This document shows, in pieces, positions 47,697-55,665 of a stretch of 64,000 nucleotides of DNA. The stretch spans positions 37,667-101,666 of the forward strand of contig JABSQV010000005.1 of assembly GCA_013215565.1 (NCBI GenBank). The letters are read 5' to 3'. Each line of letters starts with the position of its first letter. Position 1 is the first letter of the stretch. Below the pieces are notes generated by a model. It did no database searches, was not told the DNA's origin, and saw only the letters and a program-made list of their open reading frames with translations. The DNA comes from Myxococcales bacterium (GTDB lineage Bacteria > Myxococcota_A > UBA9160 > SZUA-336). The position numbers and the translations under genes are program-made.

Positions 47697-48606
47697 AGAC
47701 CGCCTCGTGGGCGGTCAACAACTCGTCGATCTTCTGCTTGGCGAGCTTCGCGAAGGAGGGGCGCGACTCCGCGCTGGCCAGCTCATAGGCCGAGAGCGCC
47801 TGATCGAGGGATCGCTGATAGTGCTCGACGTCGAAGCCGCCGCGATGCACCCGGTAGCGCATGAACTCGCTGCTGGCCTCGCGCGCGTACAGGTCTCCGA
47901 GCCGAATCAGGTGTTTCGCGTAGAGCTTGGAGTCGCGGTGACGCTCGATCAAACGCTCGCAGGCGGCAACCGCGATCGGCCCGGGTTCGTTCCGGGCCAG
48001 CCACTCGAGGCGAAGCATCTCCCAGGCCTCGAGTTCCTCGAACGCCAGACCCTCGTAGCTCGTATTCCGGAACTCCCAGGCCAGCTCCCGCCACTGAGAA
48101 ACTCGCTGATCGAGGAAATCCCTCTCCTCTGGCTTGCCGACAAGCTGCAGCGTCACCTCCCCGGGGTGCAGGGCGAACGGGGCCAGCGCCTCGCGGGCCT
48201 CAGTCGCAACCTCGCCGAGCATGGTGCCGGCCGAGGCCGCCCGCTCGTAGGCGGCCAGCGCCTCCGAATAGCGCCGCAGACGTTCGAGTGCGCGCGCGCG
48301 CGCAAACTCGATCACGACGTCCACGTTCTCCCAGCGATCCAGGGGCCGCGCGCGGTGGCGCTGTAGACGGTCCAATCGCCAGAGGGCGCTCGCGAACACG
48401 TTGCGTCCGTCCGCACCGACGGCCCGGCCATACCGGTAGGTGTCATCCCGCAGGTGCATCTCGAGTTCGGCCGCGATCAGCGCTAGATGTTCCGCCGCAT
48501 GCAGGCTCCCCTGCTCCGGACCCGGGCGGCCCGGGAGCTGGCAGGCAACCAGCAGCAGCGAGAGCAGCCCGACTGAGATCCACGAGCGCGAGCAGAGTTG
48601 GTACAT
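47680..48606 (-). CDS. Predicted lipoprotein with TPR-like helices
   Basis: 308 residues. Signal RSWISVGLLSLLLVAC carries a clear lipobox (LVAC, Cys 22). The rest is helical with TPR-like pairs (ALERLRRYSEALAAYERAAS, KLYAKHLIRLGDLYAREASS, HYQRSLDQALSAYELASAES). CAGG precedes the ATG by 4 bases. It is the first gene of the lipoprotein pair. Likely an envelope scaffold; partner unknown. Confidence 0.8.
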   Translation of the reverse strand: MYQLCSRSWISVGLLSLLLVACQLPGRPGPEQGSLHAAEHLALIAAELEMHLRDDTYRYGRAVGADGRNVFASALWRLDRLQRHRARPLDRWENVDVVIEFARARALERLRRYSEALAAYERAASAGTMLGEVATEAREALAPFALHPGEVTLQLVGKPEERDFLDQRVSQWRELAWEFRNTSYEGLAFEELEAWEMLRLEWLARNEPGPIAVAACERLIERHRDSKLYAKHLIRLGDLYAREASSEFMRYRVHRGGFDVEHYQRSLDQALSAYELASAESRPSFAKLAKQKIDELLTAHEAVYADAP

Positions 48607-48925
48607 CTGACCTGAATCGTTGCATCTGTCGTGCCGACGCCGAATGAAGCCCGGAGGCCCGCGAACGGAGGGCCCTGGGCGTTCCGGGTCGCTACGGGTG
48701 CGAAGCCAGGTTCGCAGAGATGGCTTCCGCCAGGCTCGTTACCTCCTTCACCGCCTCACCCGGACCGGCACACAAATCCCGTCCGGGGCCCAATCCGCTG
48801 GTCGTACGGACCCCAGACCCGCTCGCCTGCCCGCGACTCGCCGATCCGGAGAGGCGCGCAGCCGGATTTCCGGCAACCGGTTCAGACTGCCTAGCAGGCG
48901 GATGCGTTCCCGGAGGCCCCGGGGC
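48607..48925. other. 319-base gap without a convincing gene
   Basis: This gap separates the lipoprotein pair from the secreted coiled-coil gene, both read leftwards. The plus-strand ORF 48631-48894 is Pro/Arg-rich with no ribosome site and looks like noise. I see no terminator with a T-run, no tRNA and no repeat. It probably carries the promoter of the lipoprotein pair. Confidence 0.5.
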
Positions 48926-49414
48926 CTATTCAGCCGCCGGACGGGACACCGGCTCCCTCCACGCGTCCGGAACCCCGGCGAGCGAGGCCTCGACATCGAG
49001 ATCTCGCAGTCGCTCGCGCGAGGACTCGAGCGACTGCCGATCCCGCCGCAGCATCGCTCGCAGACGCAGCACCTCAGGATCGGACTGCTGCCCGGCCCCG
49101 GGCGCCGTGAAGCCCCAGTTGCCGGGCGCGACCTCGCGGAGCTGCGTCTGCGTCGATTCGATCCGCTGCTCCAGCTGAGATACCTCGGCGCGGCCCTCTC
49201 GGAAGGCCTCGCGCCAGCCCTCCTGGTCGCGCTGGCCCCGCCGAACGGGCGCAAGTTCGATGCTCGGCGGGATCCGCAACAGACGTTCGAGGCCCACAGC
49301 TGGGGCGGCTGGAGCGAGCGTCGGCGCGGGTTCCGGGCTCGATTCTTCCTGGCCTCGGACGGGACCCCCACCCACCAGAAGTAGCAGCAGAACCAGGGAA
49401 CTCGGGCGCCTCAT
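48926..49414 (-). CDS. Small secreted protein with coiled-coil segments
   Basis: Start set at the ATG at 49414 (MRRPSSLVLLLLLVGGG), giving 162 residues with a classical signal peptide likely cut near VRG-QE. A Pro/Ala-rich spacer is followed by two heptad-rich stretches (about 75-100, AEVSQLEQRIESTQTQLREV, and about 120-140, LRLRAMLRRDRQSLESSRERL). No family recognised. It is divergent from the PilT-type gene across 147 bases, so it may be part of the same surface function. Confidence 0.65.
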   Translation of the reverse strand: MRRPSSLVLLLLLVGGGPVRGQEESSPEPAPTLAPAAPAVGLERLLRIPPSIELAPVRRGQRDQEGWREAFREGRAEVSQLEQRIESTQTQLREVAPGNWGFTAPGAGQQSDPEVLRLRAMLRRDRQSLESSRERLRDLDVEASLAGVPDAWREPVSRPAAE

Positions 49415-49561
49415 GAATTCCCAATATACGCCACCCGCGGCCCTCCGACGGATCAAGCGTCCGGCGCCCGGGGCCGAAGGAAGAGTGGGAGCGCCGCCTC
49501 GAGCCCGCAGCCTCAGGCACGGCGACGCCGGGTCGAAGCTCAGCGCGGCCGTGGGGACCGA

Positions 49562-50713
49562 ATGGACAAGGAAAAGCTGAATCGCCTGCTGCTCCTCGGG
49601 TCAGAGAAGGGCGCTTCCGACATCCACTTCCAGGTCGGTCACCTTCCGCTCTATCGCTTCAACGGCGAGCTGGTCCAGCTCAAATACAAGGTGCTGACAG
49701 CGGACGATACCGCCGCCATCGCCCGACAGCTCGCCGCTGAAAGCTCGATCGGAGAGCTCGGCGAGTTCAAAGAAATCGACTTCGCATACGAGCTTCCCGA
49801 TGAGTCTCGCTTTCGCGTCAACATCTGTCGCGAGCGCCGCTTCTACAACATCGTGCTGCGCGTCATCCCGCTCAGCATCGAGAGCTTCGAGGCCCTGAAC
49901 CTTCCGAGCGTCCTCGCGGACGTGTGTCAGATCCGGCGCGGGCTCGTCCTGGTCACCGGACCCACCGGGATGGGAAAGTCGACAACGCTGGCGACGATGC
50001 TCCAGCAGGTCAACCAGACCCGAAAGTGCAAGCTGGTCACGATCGAGGATCCGCTCGAATTCATCTTCAAGCCGGACCAGTCCATCATCACGCAGCGCGA
50101 GATCGGCACCGATACGGACAGCTTCTCCGACGCACTGCGCGCCGCCCTGCGACAGGATCCGGACGTGATCATGGTCGGCGAGATCCGCGACGCCATGACG
50201 GTCGACACGGCTCTCAAGGCCGCCGAGACCGGGCACGCCGTCTTCTCCTCCATCCATACGTCAGATGTCGTCACCACCCTGCGGCGCATCGTCAGCCTGT
50301 TTCCGACAGACGAGCAGTCCCTCGTCATGGAGCGCCTCGCGGACAACGTCAAAGCAATCGTCTCTCTCCGCCTGCTTCCCAACAAGAAGCGGGATGGTCG
50401 AGTCCCCGCGGTCGAGATCATGCGCACGACGCGCTCGATCCGAGAGTGCATCCGAGACCAAAATCGGACGCACGAGATCGTCGACCACATCTGCCGTGGC
50501 CGGGAACACATGCAGATGCAGAGCTTCGATCAGCACCTGCTCGATCTGTACCGGGCGAACAAGATCGCACGCGACACCGCCATAGACGGGGCCTCCAATC
50601 CTCAGGACCTGATCACCGAACTGGCGCTCTCGGGGGAATCGGAGGACCCGGGGATGGCCGAATCAGATTCGCTCGATGTCGACTACGACGCGAGCACGCG
50701 CTTCGAGGCATAG
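49562..50713 (+). CDS. pilT: PilT-family type IV pilus retraction ATPase
   Basis: 383 residues. SEKGASDIHFQVG opens the N-terminal domain. Walker A is GPTGMGKSTTL (about 138), the Asp box is ITIEDPLE-like (TIEDPLEFIF), Walker B is DPDVIMVGEIRD and the His box is GHAVFSSIHTSD. The AIRNLIRE-like segment reads SIRECIRD, a divergent version of the retraction motif. The last 40 residues are acidic and outside the family. PilT/PilU motors depolymerise pili. No other pilus genes are in the window; a histidine kinase follows 6 bases later. Confidence 0.92.
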   Translation: MDKEKLNRLLLLGSEKGASDIHFQVGHLPLYRFNGELVQLKYKVLTADDTAAIARQLAAESSIGELGEFKEIDFAYELPDESRFRVNICRERRFYNIVLRVIPLSIESFEALNLPSVLADVCQIRRGLVLVTGPTGMGKSTTLATMLQQVNQTRKCKLVTIEDPLEFIFKPDQSIITQREIGTDTDSFSDALRAALRQDPDVIMVGEIRDAMTVDTALKAAETGHAVFSSIHTSDVVTTLRRIVSLFPTDEQSLVMERLADNVKAIVSLRLLPNKKRDGRVPAVEIMRTTRSIRECIRDQNRTHEIVDHICRGREHMQMQSFDQHLLDLYRANKIARDTAIDGASNPQDLITELALSGESEDPGMAESDSLDVDYDASTRFEA

Positions 50714-50719
50714 ACGAAC

Positions 50720-51955
50720 GTGGAGATCCTGGCGCTCTACAAGTCGAACGAATCCCTGGTCGACGCGCTGACGGCGGGTGCACGACACCTGGCAGCCGCA
50801 GTCGAGGGATTCGCCCTGGTTTACGCCGGCGATTCGCCCGGGACGGAGCCGGACGGCTGGTCGGGCTTCACCTGCGCGCAGGATGCTCAAGTCGCCGGCG
50901 CCGGGCTGGACGCCTTTCGACGCGAGGTCACGCTGGAGGCGCGGTCGCTCTCGAGCGATCCGCCGGACGGGCCGCCCAGGATCTGGCAGCGCGCCGCGGG
51001 CGGCGTCTTCGGATTCCCTCTGCGACTGGGCGAGAAGCTTCGAGGCATCACACTGGTGGGTTGTCCAGGCGCCTGGCCGCGCGTCCAGAACGCCGAGATC
51101 GAATCGACGCTCCGCCAACTCGCGCTCGTCCTGGATCACCATGCCCTCAACTCGGAAGACGGTTCGCCGGACGAGCCCTCTGAGGATCTGCTCGCGCTCT
51201 CGGAGCAACTGCTCGAGCAGGACATCGATATCCTGCGCAAGCAGGAACAGGTCGCCCGCGAGAGCCGGCAGAACGACGATCTGCTCCAGCAGACCGCTCA
51301 CGAGCTTCGAACGCCGCTCGATGGGATCGCAGGTCAACTCGTCTCGCTGCTCTCGGATCAACACGACCGGCTGTCCGAGACCGGCCGTGAAACGCTCCGG
51401 GGTGCGCTCGCCAGCACCCAGGCGCTGTTGCATACGCTCCAGAACATCCTCGACCTCTACGCGCTCAAACGAGGCGAACTCGAACTGGACCTCCAGGACG
51501 TGAACCTCCACGAACTGGCTGAGGAGGCCCTGTTCAACGTGCGCGACCGAGCCCACGCCGGGGTCGAACTCAAGAAGATCATTCCCCCGACCCTCCCGAA
51601 GGTCCGGACGGACCTCGGCAAGCTCAACCAGATTCTGTTCCTGCTTCTCGAAAACTCCGTGAAGTTCACGACCCAGGGGTGTGTCGAGCTCGAGACCCGA
51701 CTCACCGATGACCAACTGCTCTTCCGGATCACGGACACCGGAATCGGGATCGCGCACGAAGATCAGTCCCGGATCTTCGAAGAATTCTTCCGAGTCGACA
51801 CCGCAGGCGGCAGCGGCTACCAGGGCGCGGGGCTGGGCCTCGCGATCGCGCGCGCCCTCGCGAAGCAGCTCGGCGGCGCGATCTCAGTTCAGAGCGAGAT
51901 CGGGCGAGGGTCGCGATTCGCACTCGCCCTGCCGGTCAAGGAACTCGTCGGCTAG
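50720..51955 (+). CDS. Sensor histidine kinase without membrane segments
   Basis: 411 residues from a GTG just after the pilT stop. About 1-150 is a GAF-like or unknown sensor region ([17 protein letters not shown], then [21 protein letters not shown]). A helical linker follows. HisKA has the phospho-His in AHELRTPL (about 194). The ATPase has N box LLENSVKF, G1 DTGIGI, F box FEEFFRVD and G2 GAGLGLAIA. It is cytoplasmic by sequence. No response regulator is adjacent. Its TAG overlaps the rpoZ stop on the other strand in CTAG. Confidence 0.9.
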   Translation: MEILALYKSNESLVDALTAGARHLAAAVEGFALVYAGDSPGTEPDGWSGFTCAQDAQVAGAGLDAFRREVTLEARSLSSDPPDGPPRIWQRAAGGVFGFPLRLGEKLRGITLVGCPGAWPRVQNAEIESTLRQLALVLDHHALNSEDGSPDEPSEDLLALSEQLLEQDIDILRKQEQVARESRQNDDLLQQTAHELRTPLDGIAGQLVSLLSDQHDRLSETGRETLRGALASTQALLHTLQNILDLYALKRGELELDLQDVNLHELAEEALFNVRDRAHAGVELKKIIPPTLPKVRTDLGKLNQILFLLLENSVKFTTQGCVELETRLTDDQLLFRITDTGIGIAHEDQSRIFEEFFRVDTAGGSGYQGAGLGLAIARALAKQLGGAISVQSEIGRGSRFALALPVKELVG

Positions 51956-52152
51956 GAGTCCTCGTCGCTGTCCGGCTGCACCTTGCCCGAGGCGATCTCC
52001 CGAAGCGAGATGACCGCCTCCCTGTTCTCTTCTGCCTGAACCAGCGGACGGGCGCCGCGCATCAGCTGCCTGGAGCGGATGGCTGCCATCAGGACCAGCC
52101 GGAAACGATTCCCCACCTGTCGCGTACAGTCTTCTACCGTGATTCGAGCCAT
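51952..52152 (-). CDS. rpoZ: RNA polymerase omega subunit
   Basis: 66 residues: [30 protein letters not shown] is the conserved omega core, followed by [16 protein letters not shown] and an acidic tail. It helps assemble the beta' subunit and is often the ppGpp-binding partner. It is on the minus strand about 90 bases beyond the KKATR mini-gene terminator, so it needs its own promoter in 52153-52242. Convergent with the histidine kinase. Confidence 0.93.
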   Translation of the reverse strand: MARITVEDCTRQVGNRFRLVLMAAIRSRQLMRGARPLVQAEENREAVISLREIASGKVQPDSDEDS

Positions 52153-52242
52153 GAGCCGACCTCCAGGAAGCGCCGGGAGCTTAGGCCAAGTCCCTGCCGC
52201 GGGTCAACGGCGCCGAGTCGGGCGTCAGGGGCCTCTCCCGGC

Positions 52243-52281
52243 ACAAGAAAGCCCCCGTCACCCGGGAGGCAACGGGGGCTT
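52243..52281 (-). terminator. Rho-independent terminator after the KKATR mini-gene
   Basis: On the minus strand AAGCCCCCGT-(13 bases)-ACGGGGGCTT forms a 10-bp stem followed by TTTCTTGT. It lies 22 bases after the mini-gene stop and before rpoZ. Confidence 0.8.
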
Positions 52282-52302
52282 CTAGCCTACCAGCCGCAAG
52301 AA

Positions 52303-52398
52303 TCAGCGCTTCCGGCGGGCCTTCTTGCGTGTGGCCTTCTTGCGTGTGGCCTTCTTGCGCGTGGCCTTCTTGCGCGTGGCCTTCTTTCGAGCTGCCAT
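52303..52398 (-). CDS. 31-residue KKATR-repeat basic protein
   Basis: Too short for the ORF track, whose 52181-52408 entry is the wrong frame. The ATG at 52398, with GGGGGTGA about 8 bases upstream, encodes MAARKKATRKKATRKKATRK and continues to a TGA at 52303. It is 31 residues of almost only Lys, Arg, Ala and Thr, in 5-residue repeats. Such sequences resemble the tails of histone H1-like and AlgP/HU-tail proteins and should bind DNA or RNA. Support for a real gene: a strong ribosome site, a consensus TTGACA promoter upstream and a good terminator downstream. Confidence 0.7.
   Translation of the reverse strand: MAARKKATRKKATRKKATRKKATRKKARRKR
52318..52392. repeat. 15-bp tandem repeat (five units)
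   Basis: Units of ggccttcttgcg(t/c)gt begin at 52318, 52333, 52348 and 52363, with a diverged fifth at 52378. They encode the KKATR repeats on the minus strand. The exact units could expand or contract by slippage without frameshift. Confidence 0.85.
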
Positions 52399-52592
52399 TC
52401 TCTTTCACCCCCCTATTACGTTCTCATTCACCGTAGAACACCCACCAACCGAGCTGCCTCGCGCGGGAAGCGGGAGTCCCACACCTGAGCGGAAGAACAT
52501 CCGGCTCGCCCGTTGTATCGGCCTCACTCCCTCCGACTTGAGGGACGGAGCCGATTTTTCAAGCCGGTCCGGATGGTTCGGTACCCGGGTTG
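52399..52592 (-). other. Structured leader or ncRNA candidate upstream of the mini-gene
   Basis: About 195 bases separate the predicted transcription start from the mini-gene ATG, very long in this compact segment. Most folds as one long imperfect hairpin on the minus strand: CATCCGG (5' arm) with CCGGATG, then ATCGGC with GCCGAT, then CCGTCCCTC with GAGGGAGTG around an AAGTCG loop. There is no ORF within it. It could be a regulatory leader or a processed small RNA. Confidence 0.4.
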
Positions 52593-52598
52593 CGGGAA

Positions 52599-52628
52599 AC
52601 AGTAGGCACTTGATCAGCGTGCTGTCAA
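52599..52628 (-). promoter_or_regulatory. Sigma70-type promoter for the mini-gene transcript
   Basis: On the minus strand TTGACA (52628-52623), an 18-base spacer and TACTGT (52604-52599) form a promoter with a perfect -35 element. It lies directly after the terminator of the bS22-like gene, so it begins a separate transcription unit. Confidence 0.6.
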
Positions 52629-52640
52629 CGGACCGGCCGC

Positions 52641-52663
52641 AAAAAGCCCCGCCTCGCGTGGGC
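52641..52663 (-). terminator. Rho-independent terminator after the bS22-like gene
   Basis: Minus-strand GCCC-a-CGC-GAG-GCG-GGGC forms a 7-bp stem with one bulged base and a 3-base loop, followed by TTTTT. It is 25 bases after the bS22-like stop. Confidence 0.75.
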
Positions 52664-52687
52664 CGAGTCGCGCCGGGAAGGCTCGGC

Positions 52688-52786
52688 CTATCGACCCGCC
52701 TTGCGCTTGTGACGGTTCTTGGAGCGCTGCTTGCGGTATTTGTGCTTCCGCATCTTCTTGCGGCGCTTCTTGATCACGCTTCCCAT
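52688..52786 (-). CDS. bS22/AURKAIP1-like small ribosomal protein
   Basis: Hidden in the track as the tail of a false 199-aa ORF. The ATG at 52786, with GGAG about 10 bases upstream, gives 32 residues: MGSVIKKRRKKMRKHKYRKQ followed by a Lys/Arg-rich end. The opening GSVIKKRRKxM is the hallmark of the AURKAIP1/COX24 domain, found as bS22 in the mycobacterial small ribosomal subunit. A terminator follows closely, and promoter sequence would lie in 52787-52944. Confidence 0.85.
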   Translation of the reverse strand: MGSVIKKRRKKMRKHKYRKQRSKNRHKRKAGR

Positions 52787-52944
52787 ACTTGCCCCACTCC
52801 TTGTCCCGCTGCTTGTCCCAATCTTGTCTTGCCCAGTTCGCTGGATCGGACCCGAGTCTTCAGTCGCGCCCCGGGCGCGCGGGCGAGCGGGCGCGGGAGG
52901 CCGCAGATTATCCCGCGGTCCGCCGCTGTCAACAAGTCCCTGGG

Positions 52945-53511
52945 TCAGGGCGCGTCGGAGATCCGCAAGCGCAAGCGCGCACTCAGAAGTCCGAGACCGC
53001 GGTTGAGCCAGTGGCCTCGCGGCAGGAAACGCAGCCAGATGCGATGCCTGAACCCCAGCTCCGCCCTCGCTTCGAGCAGCCCGGCATGCTCGGGGACAGC
53101 TCGGAGTCCGCGAGTCAAGCACTGGACTGCGTCTGCGCGCGAGCCCGCGATCAGGTGAATCCGGGCGAGGTTCAGGTAGAGCCCGGGATTCCGGTGATCG
53201 GACCGAGCCGCCTGCTGTGCGAGCACGACGGCTTCGGGGAAGCGGCCGTGGGCCAGCGCCAGCCCGAGTGCGTAGGCGGACTGACACTCGGGATCCAGCC
53301 CGTCGACCTCGAACGCCTGCTCGAGTTCGGCCAGACCTTCCTCGTGGGCGCCGGACTCGATCAGGGAGAGGGCATGGCGCCAGCTTCTCTTCGCATCCGG
53401 AGGCCCCTCCTGCGAGACGCTCCCGAAGGGCTCGGCCGCTCCGGCGGACCCGGACGCTCCGCCCGTCTGCTGAACCGTTCCAGTCCGGGCCTCTTCGTTC
53501 TCGGGGCGCAC
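52945..53511 (-). CDS. TPR-repeat protein
   Basis: 188 residues. A Gly/Ser/Glu-rich N-terminus of about 40 residues precedes about three TPR units (SWRHALSLIESGAHEEGLAE, AYALGLALAHGRFPEAVVLA, GLYLNLARIHLIAGSRADAV). The C-terminus is amphipathic and basic (IWLRFLPRGHWLNRGLGLL). No signal peptide. It starts 73 bases after the V4R histidine kinase stop and is probably cotranscribed with it. Partner unknown. Confidence 0.75.
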   Translation of the reverse strand: MRPENEEARTGTVQQTGGASGSAGAAEPFGSVSQEGPPDAKRSWRHALSLIESGAHEEGLAELEQAFEVDGLDPECQSAYALGLALAHGRFPEAVVLAQQAARSDHRNPGLYLNLARIHLIAGSRADAVQCLTRGLRAVPEHAGLLEARAELGFRHRIWLRFLPRGHWLNRGLGLLSARLRLRISDAP

Positions 53512-53584
53512 CGGGAACCTCCTCGAGAACTTCTTCGGCCGATCGCGCGTGGGACTTGCGCCCTGCGCGGCGCCCGGGCCAGGG

Positions 53585-55399
53585 TCAGGCGGGGACCTCG
53601 CACACGAACTCCACCACGCCCGGCTCGGCCATCTCCAGCCGAATGCTGCCCCCGTGCATATCGAGAATCGCGCGTACCAGATTCAGACCGAGCCCAACAC
53701 CCCCGTACTGGCGCGAGTACGAGCCGTCGCGCTGGACGAAGCGGTCGAAGATTCGGGATCGATCGACATCGTCGAGTTCAGACGAGCGATTTCGAACGGC
53801 CAGCCTGACGCTCCCACCCGAAGCCGCGGTGCGAACCTCGACCCGGGATTTCGATGGAGAGAACTTGATCGCGTTGTCCAGCAGGTTCAAGACGACCTGC
53901 TTGATCCGGCCGGGATCGAGCGAGACCAGAGGTAGCGCCTCGTCTAGGCGGCAATCCATATCGAGTTCACGCTCGTCGAGTCGCGGCTTCAGGACCAGCA
54001 CCGACTCCCGCACGATCGCGTTGAGGGAAACCCGCGCCCGTTCGAGCACGACGGATCCCGACTCGATCTTGCTGAGTTCGAGCAGACCCCGAAGCAGGTG
54101 GCTCATACGCTCGGCTTCATGCTGGATGGTGGACAGGAACTCGTCCTTCTGCGCGGCGTCGAGCGCAGCTTTGCCGGCACCGCGCCCCGATCGCTCCCGA
54201 TCCTGCGAGAGCAGCCTGGCGAAGCCCTTGATGCAGGCCAGCGGAGTGGTGAGTTCGTGGCTTACGTTCGCCAGGAACTCCGACTTGAGACGATCCGCTT
54301 CGCTGATCCGCTCGTTCTGGTCCTTGAGCTGACGGTTGCGATCTTCGAGTTCGCGTTCCAGACGGAGGCGCTCACTCACATCCCGCGCGATACACACGAT
54401 CGTCTCTCCGTTCTCGGAAACCTGCATCGAGAGCTCCACCGGAAAGATCCCTCGGCGCGTGCGGGCTTCGAGTTGGAGCGGCGGCGGCATCCCCAGTTTG
54501 AGCTGAACCTGCCGCAATGAGCCCTCCTCGAAGAGATGCGGCATGAACTGGCTCAGAAGCTCGAAGGAGCTCGGGGTGAGGAGGTCGCGCGCCGAAAGCC
54601 CCCGCATCTCGTGCAGGCTGAGACCGGAGAGCTGCGTGGCCGCCGAGTTCGCGTCCACGACCGATGCGTCTCGCGCCAGGATCAGGATCGGATCCTCGAC
54701 CTCCTCCATGAAGCGGCGCACCGCGCGCAGCCCCCGGACGTCCGGGAAGGCCCCCCGGCGAGAAGAGAACCCCTGGAGCCTACGGAAGATCCCTTCGCGC
54801 CCCTCGAGAGCCGCGGCCTGGATGGAAAACTCGCGCAGCATGCTCGCATGACGCCAGTCCTCCTCGGGCGCGACCCCCCTCACCACAAAGGCACAGTCCG
54901 GATCGCCGCGAGCCTCGCAGCTTCGGTGCTCGATCCCCACCGAGGGATCGTCGCCGGTCGAGAGCAGACCCGCGATCGTTCCGGTGCGAAACGCGCACTC
55001 GGCCGGGTCCGCTGCGTGGCCGGCTCCGTTCTTCCACCGGATGACGCCGTCGGGTCCCTCGCTCTCAACCGAAATCCAGGAGTATCGATCGAGCAAGGCG
55101 GCCCAGTCGGAGAACTCGAAGAGCAGGTTCGCGCGCTCTTGCACCGCCTGCTGAAGCGCGCTGATCCAGGGCTCACTCAGCGACCAGAGGCGCCGGCCTG
55201 CCCCGAAGGGCGAGGCGTGACTGCGGACCCGCTCGAGAAAGTCGGCTCGCGGAACCCAGAGGGGAATCTCCTCGGACTCGATGAACGAACCCGCGGCGTC
55301 CGACCCGCTGCCGGGAACTCCAGAAGAGGCTGCCTCGGAAGCCTCCTCGGCCGACCCCCCCCGTGCGAGAGGCGTCTCGGGTGCGAGCGCGCGCAGCAC
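53585..55399 (-). CDS. V4R-PAS sensor histidine kinase
   Basis: 604 residues from a GTG 32 bases after the khpA stop. Domain order: a V4R-like ligand domain (about 70-175), ending in the Cys-bearing motif HRSCEARGDPDCAF, then a PAS domain (about 230-350, ILARDASVVDANSAATQLSG), HisKA with SHELTTPL (about 382), and HATPase (about 490-600; LLDNAIKFSP, GGVGLGLNLV). The G1 box reads RSSELDDVDRSRIFDRF and lacks the usual DxGxGI, so ATP binding may be altered. V4R domains bind small hydrophobic molecules. No membrane helix; no adjacent response regulator. Confidence 0.88.
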   Translation of the reverse strand: MLRALAPETPLARGGSAEEASEAASSGVPGSGSDAAGSFIESEEIPLWVPRADFLERVRSHASPFGAGRRLWSLSEPWISALQQAVQERANLLFEFSDWAALLDRYSWISVESEGPDGVIRWKNGAGHAADPAECAFRTGTIAGLLSTGDDPSVGIEHRSCEARGDPDCAFVVRGVAPEEDWRHASMLREFSIQAAALEGREGIFRRLQGFSSRRGAFPDVRGLRAVRRFMEEVEDPILILARDASVVDANSAATQLSGLSLHEMRGLSARDLLTPSSFELLSQFMPHLFEEGSLRQVQLKLGMPPPLQLEARTRRGIFPVELSMQVSENGETIVCIARDVSERLRLERELEDRNRQLKDQNERISEADRLKSEFLANVSHELTTPLACIKGFARLLSQDRERSGRGAGKAALDAAQKDEFLSTIQHEAERMSHLLRGLLELSKIESGSVVLERARVSLNAIVRESVLVLKPRLDERELDMDCRLDEALPLVSLDPGRIKQVVLNLLDNAIKFSPSKSRVEVRTAASGGSVRLAVRNRSSELDDVDRSRIFDRFVQRDGSYSRQYGGVGLGLNLVRAILDMHGGSIRLEMAEPGVVEFVCEVPA

Positions 55400-55431
55400 C
55401 CGCTCGCTGACCGTTCCCGACGCCTCGGGGC

Positions 55432-55665
55432 TCAGCTCTCGATGATCTCCAGGATGTACCGCTTGTTCTCCTTACCGCTCGCTCCAGCCAGAATGGTACG
55501 AATTGCGGAAGCGTGCGCGCCGCCCTTGCCGATGACCTTGCCAAGGTCCTCCTTGGCGACCTGCAGTTCGATCACATGGGCGTGGGTGCCCTTGATCTCC
55601 GAAATCTCAACAGCTTCGGGTCTGTCGACAAGCGCACAAACAATCATCTCAACCAGTTCCTTCAT
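55432..55665 (-). CDS. khpA: KH-domain RNA-binding protein KhpA
   Basis: The ATG at 55665 gives 77 residues, exactly the KhpA (YlqC) size; the track extends it wrongly. MKELVEMIVCALVDRPEAVE opens the family, and the GxxG RNA-binding loop is GKVIGKGGAHASAIRTIL. KhpA dimers, or KhpA-KhpB, bind many small RNAs and mRNAs. It lies 241 bases after glpX in a gap with no recognisable gene. Confidence 0.92.
   Translation of the reverse strand: MKELVEMIVCALVDRPEAVEISEIKGTHAHVIELQVAKEDLGKVIGKGGAHASAIRTILAGASGKENKRYILEIIES

Noticed and set aside
48631-48894. 87-aa plus-strand ORF in the gap
   Set aside because: Pro/Arg-rich, no ribosome site, no family resemblance.
52181-52408. 75-aa ORF of EGHAQEGHTQ repeats
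   Set aside because: Wrong frame of the 15-bp repeat; the KKATR frame has the ribosome site, promoter and terminator.
52532-52563. Plus-strand terminator (hairpin then TTTTT)
   Set aside because: No plus-strand gene precedes it, and the hairpin is better explained as part of the long minus-strand fold.
52440-52625. 6S RNA on the plus strand
   Set aside because: GCGGGAGTCCC...CTGAGC resembles part of the E. coli 6S bubble, but the closing stem does not pair convincingly, and the promoter and terminators in this gap read the minus strand.
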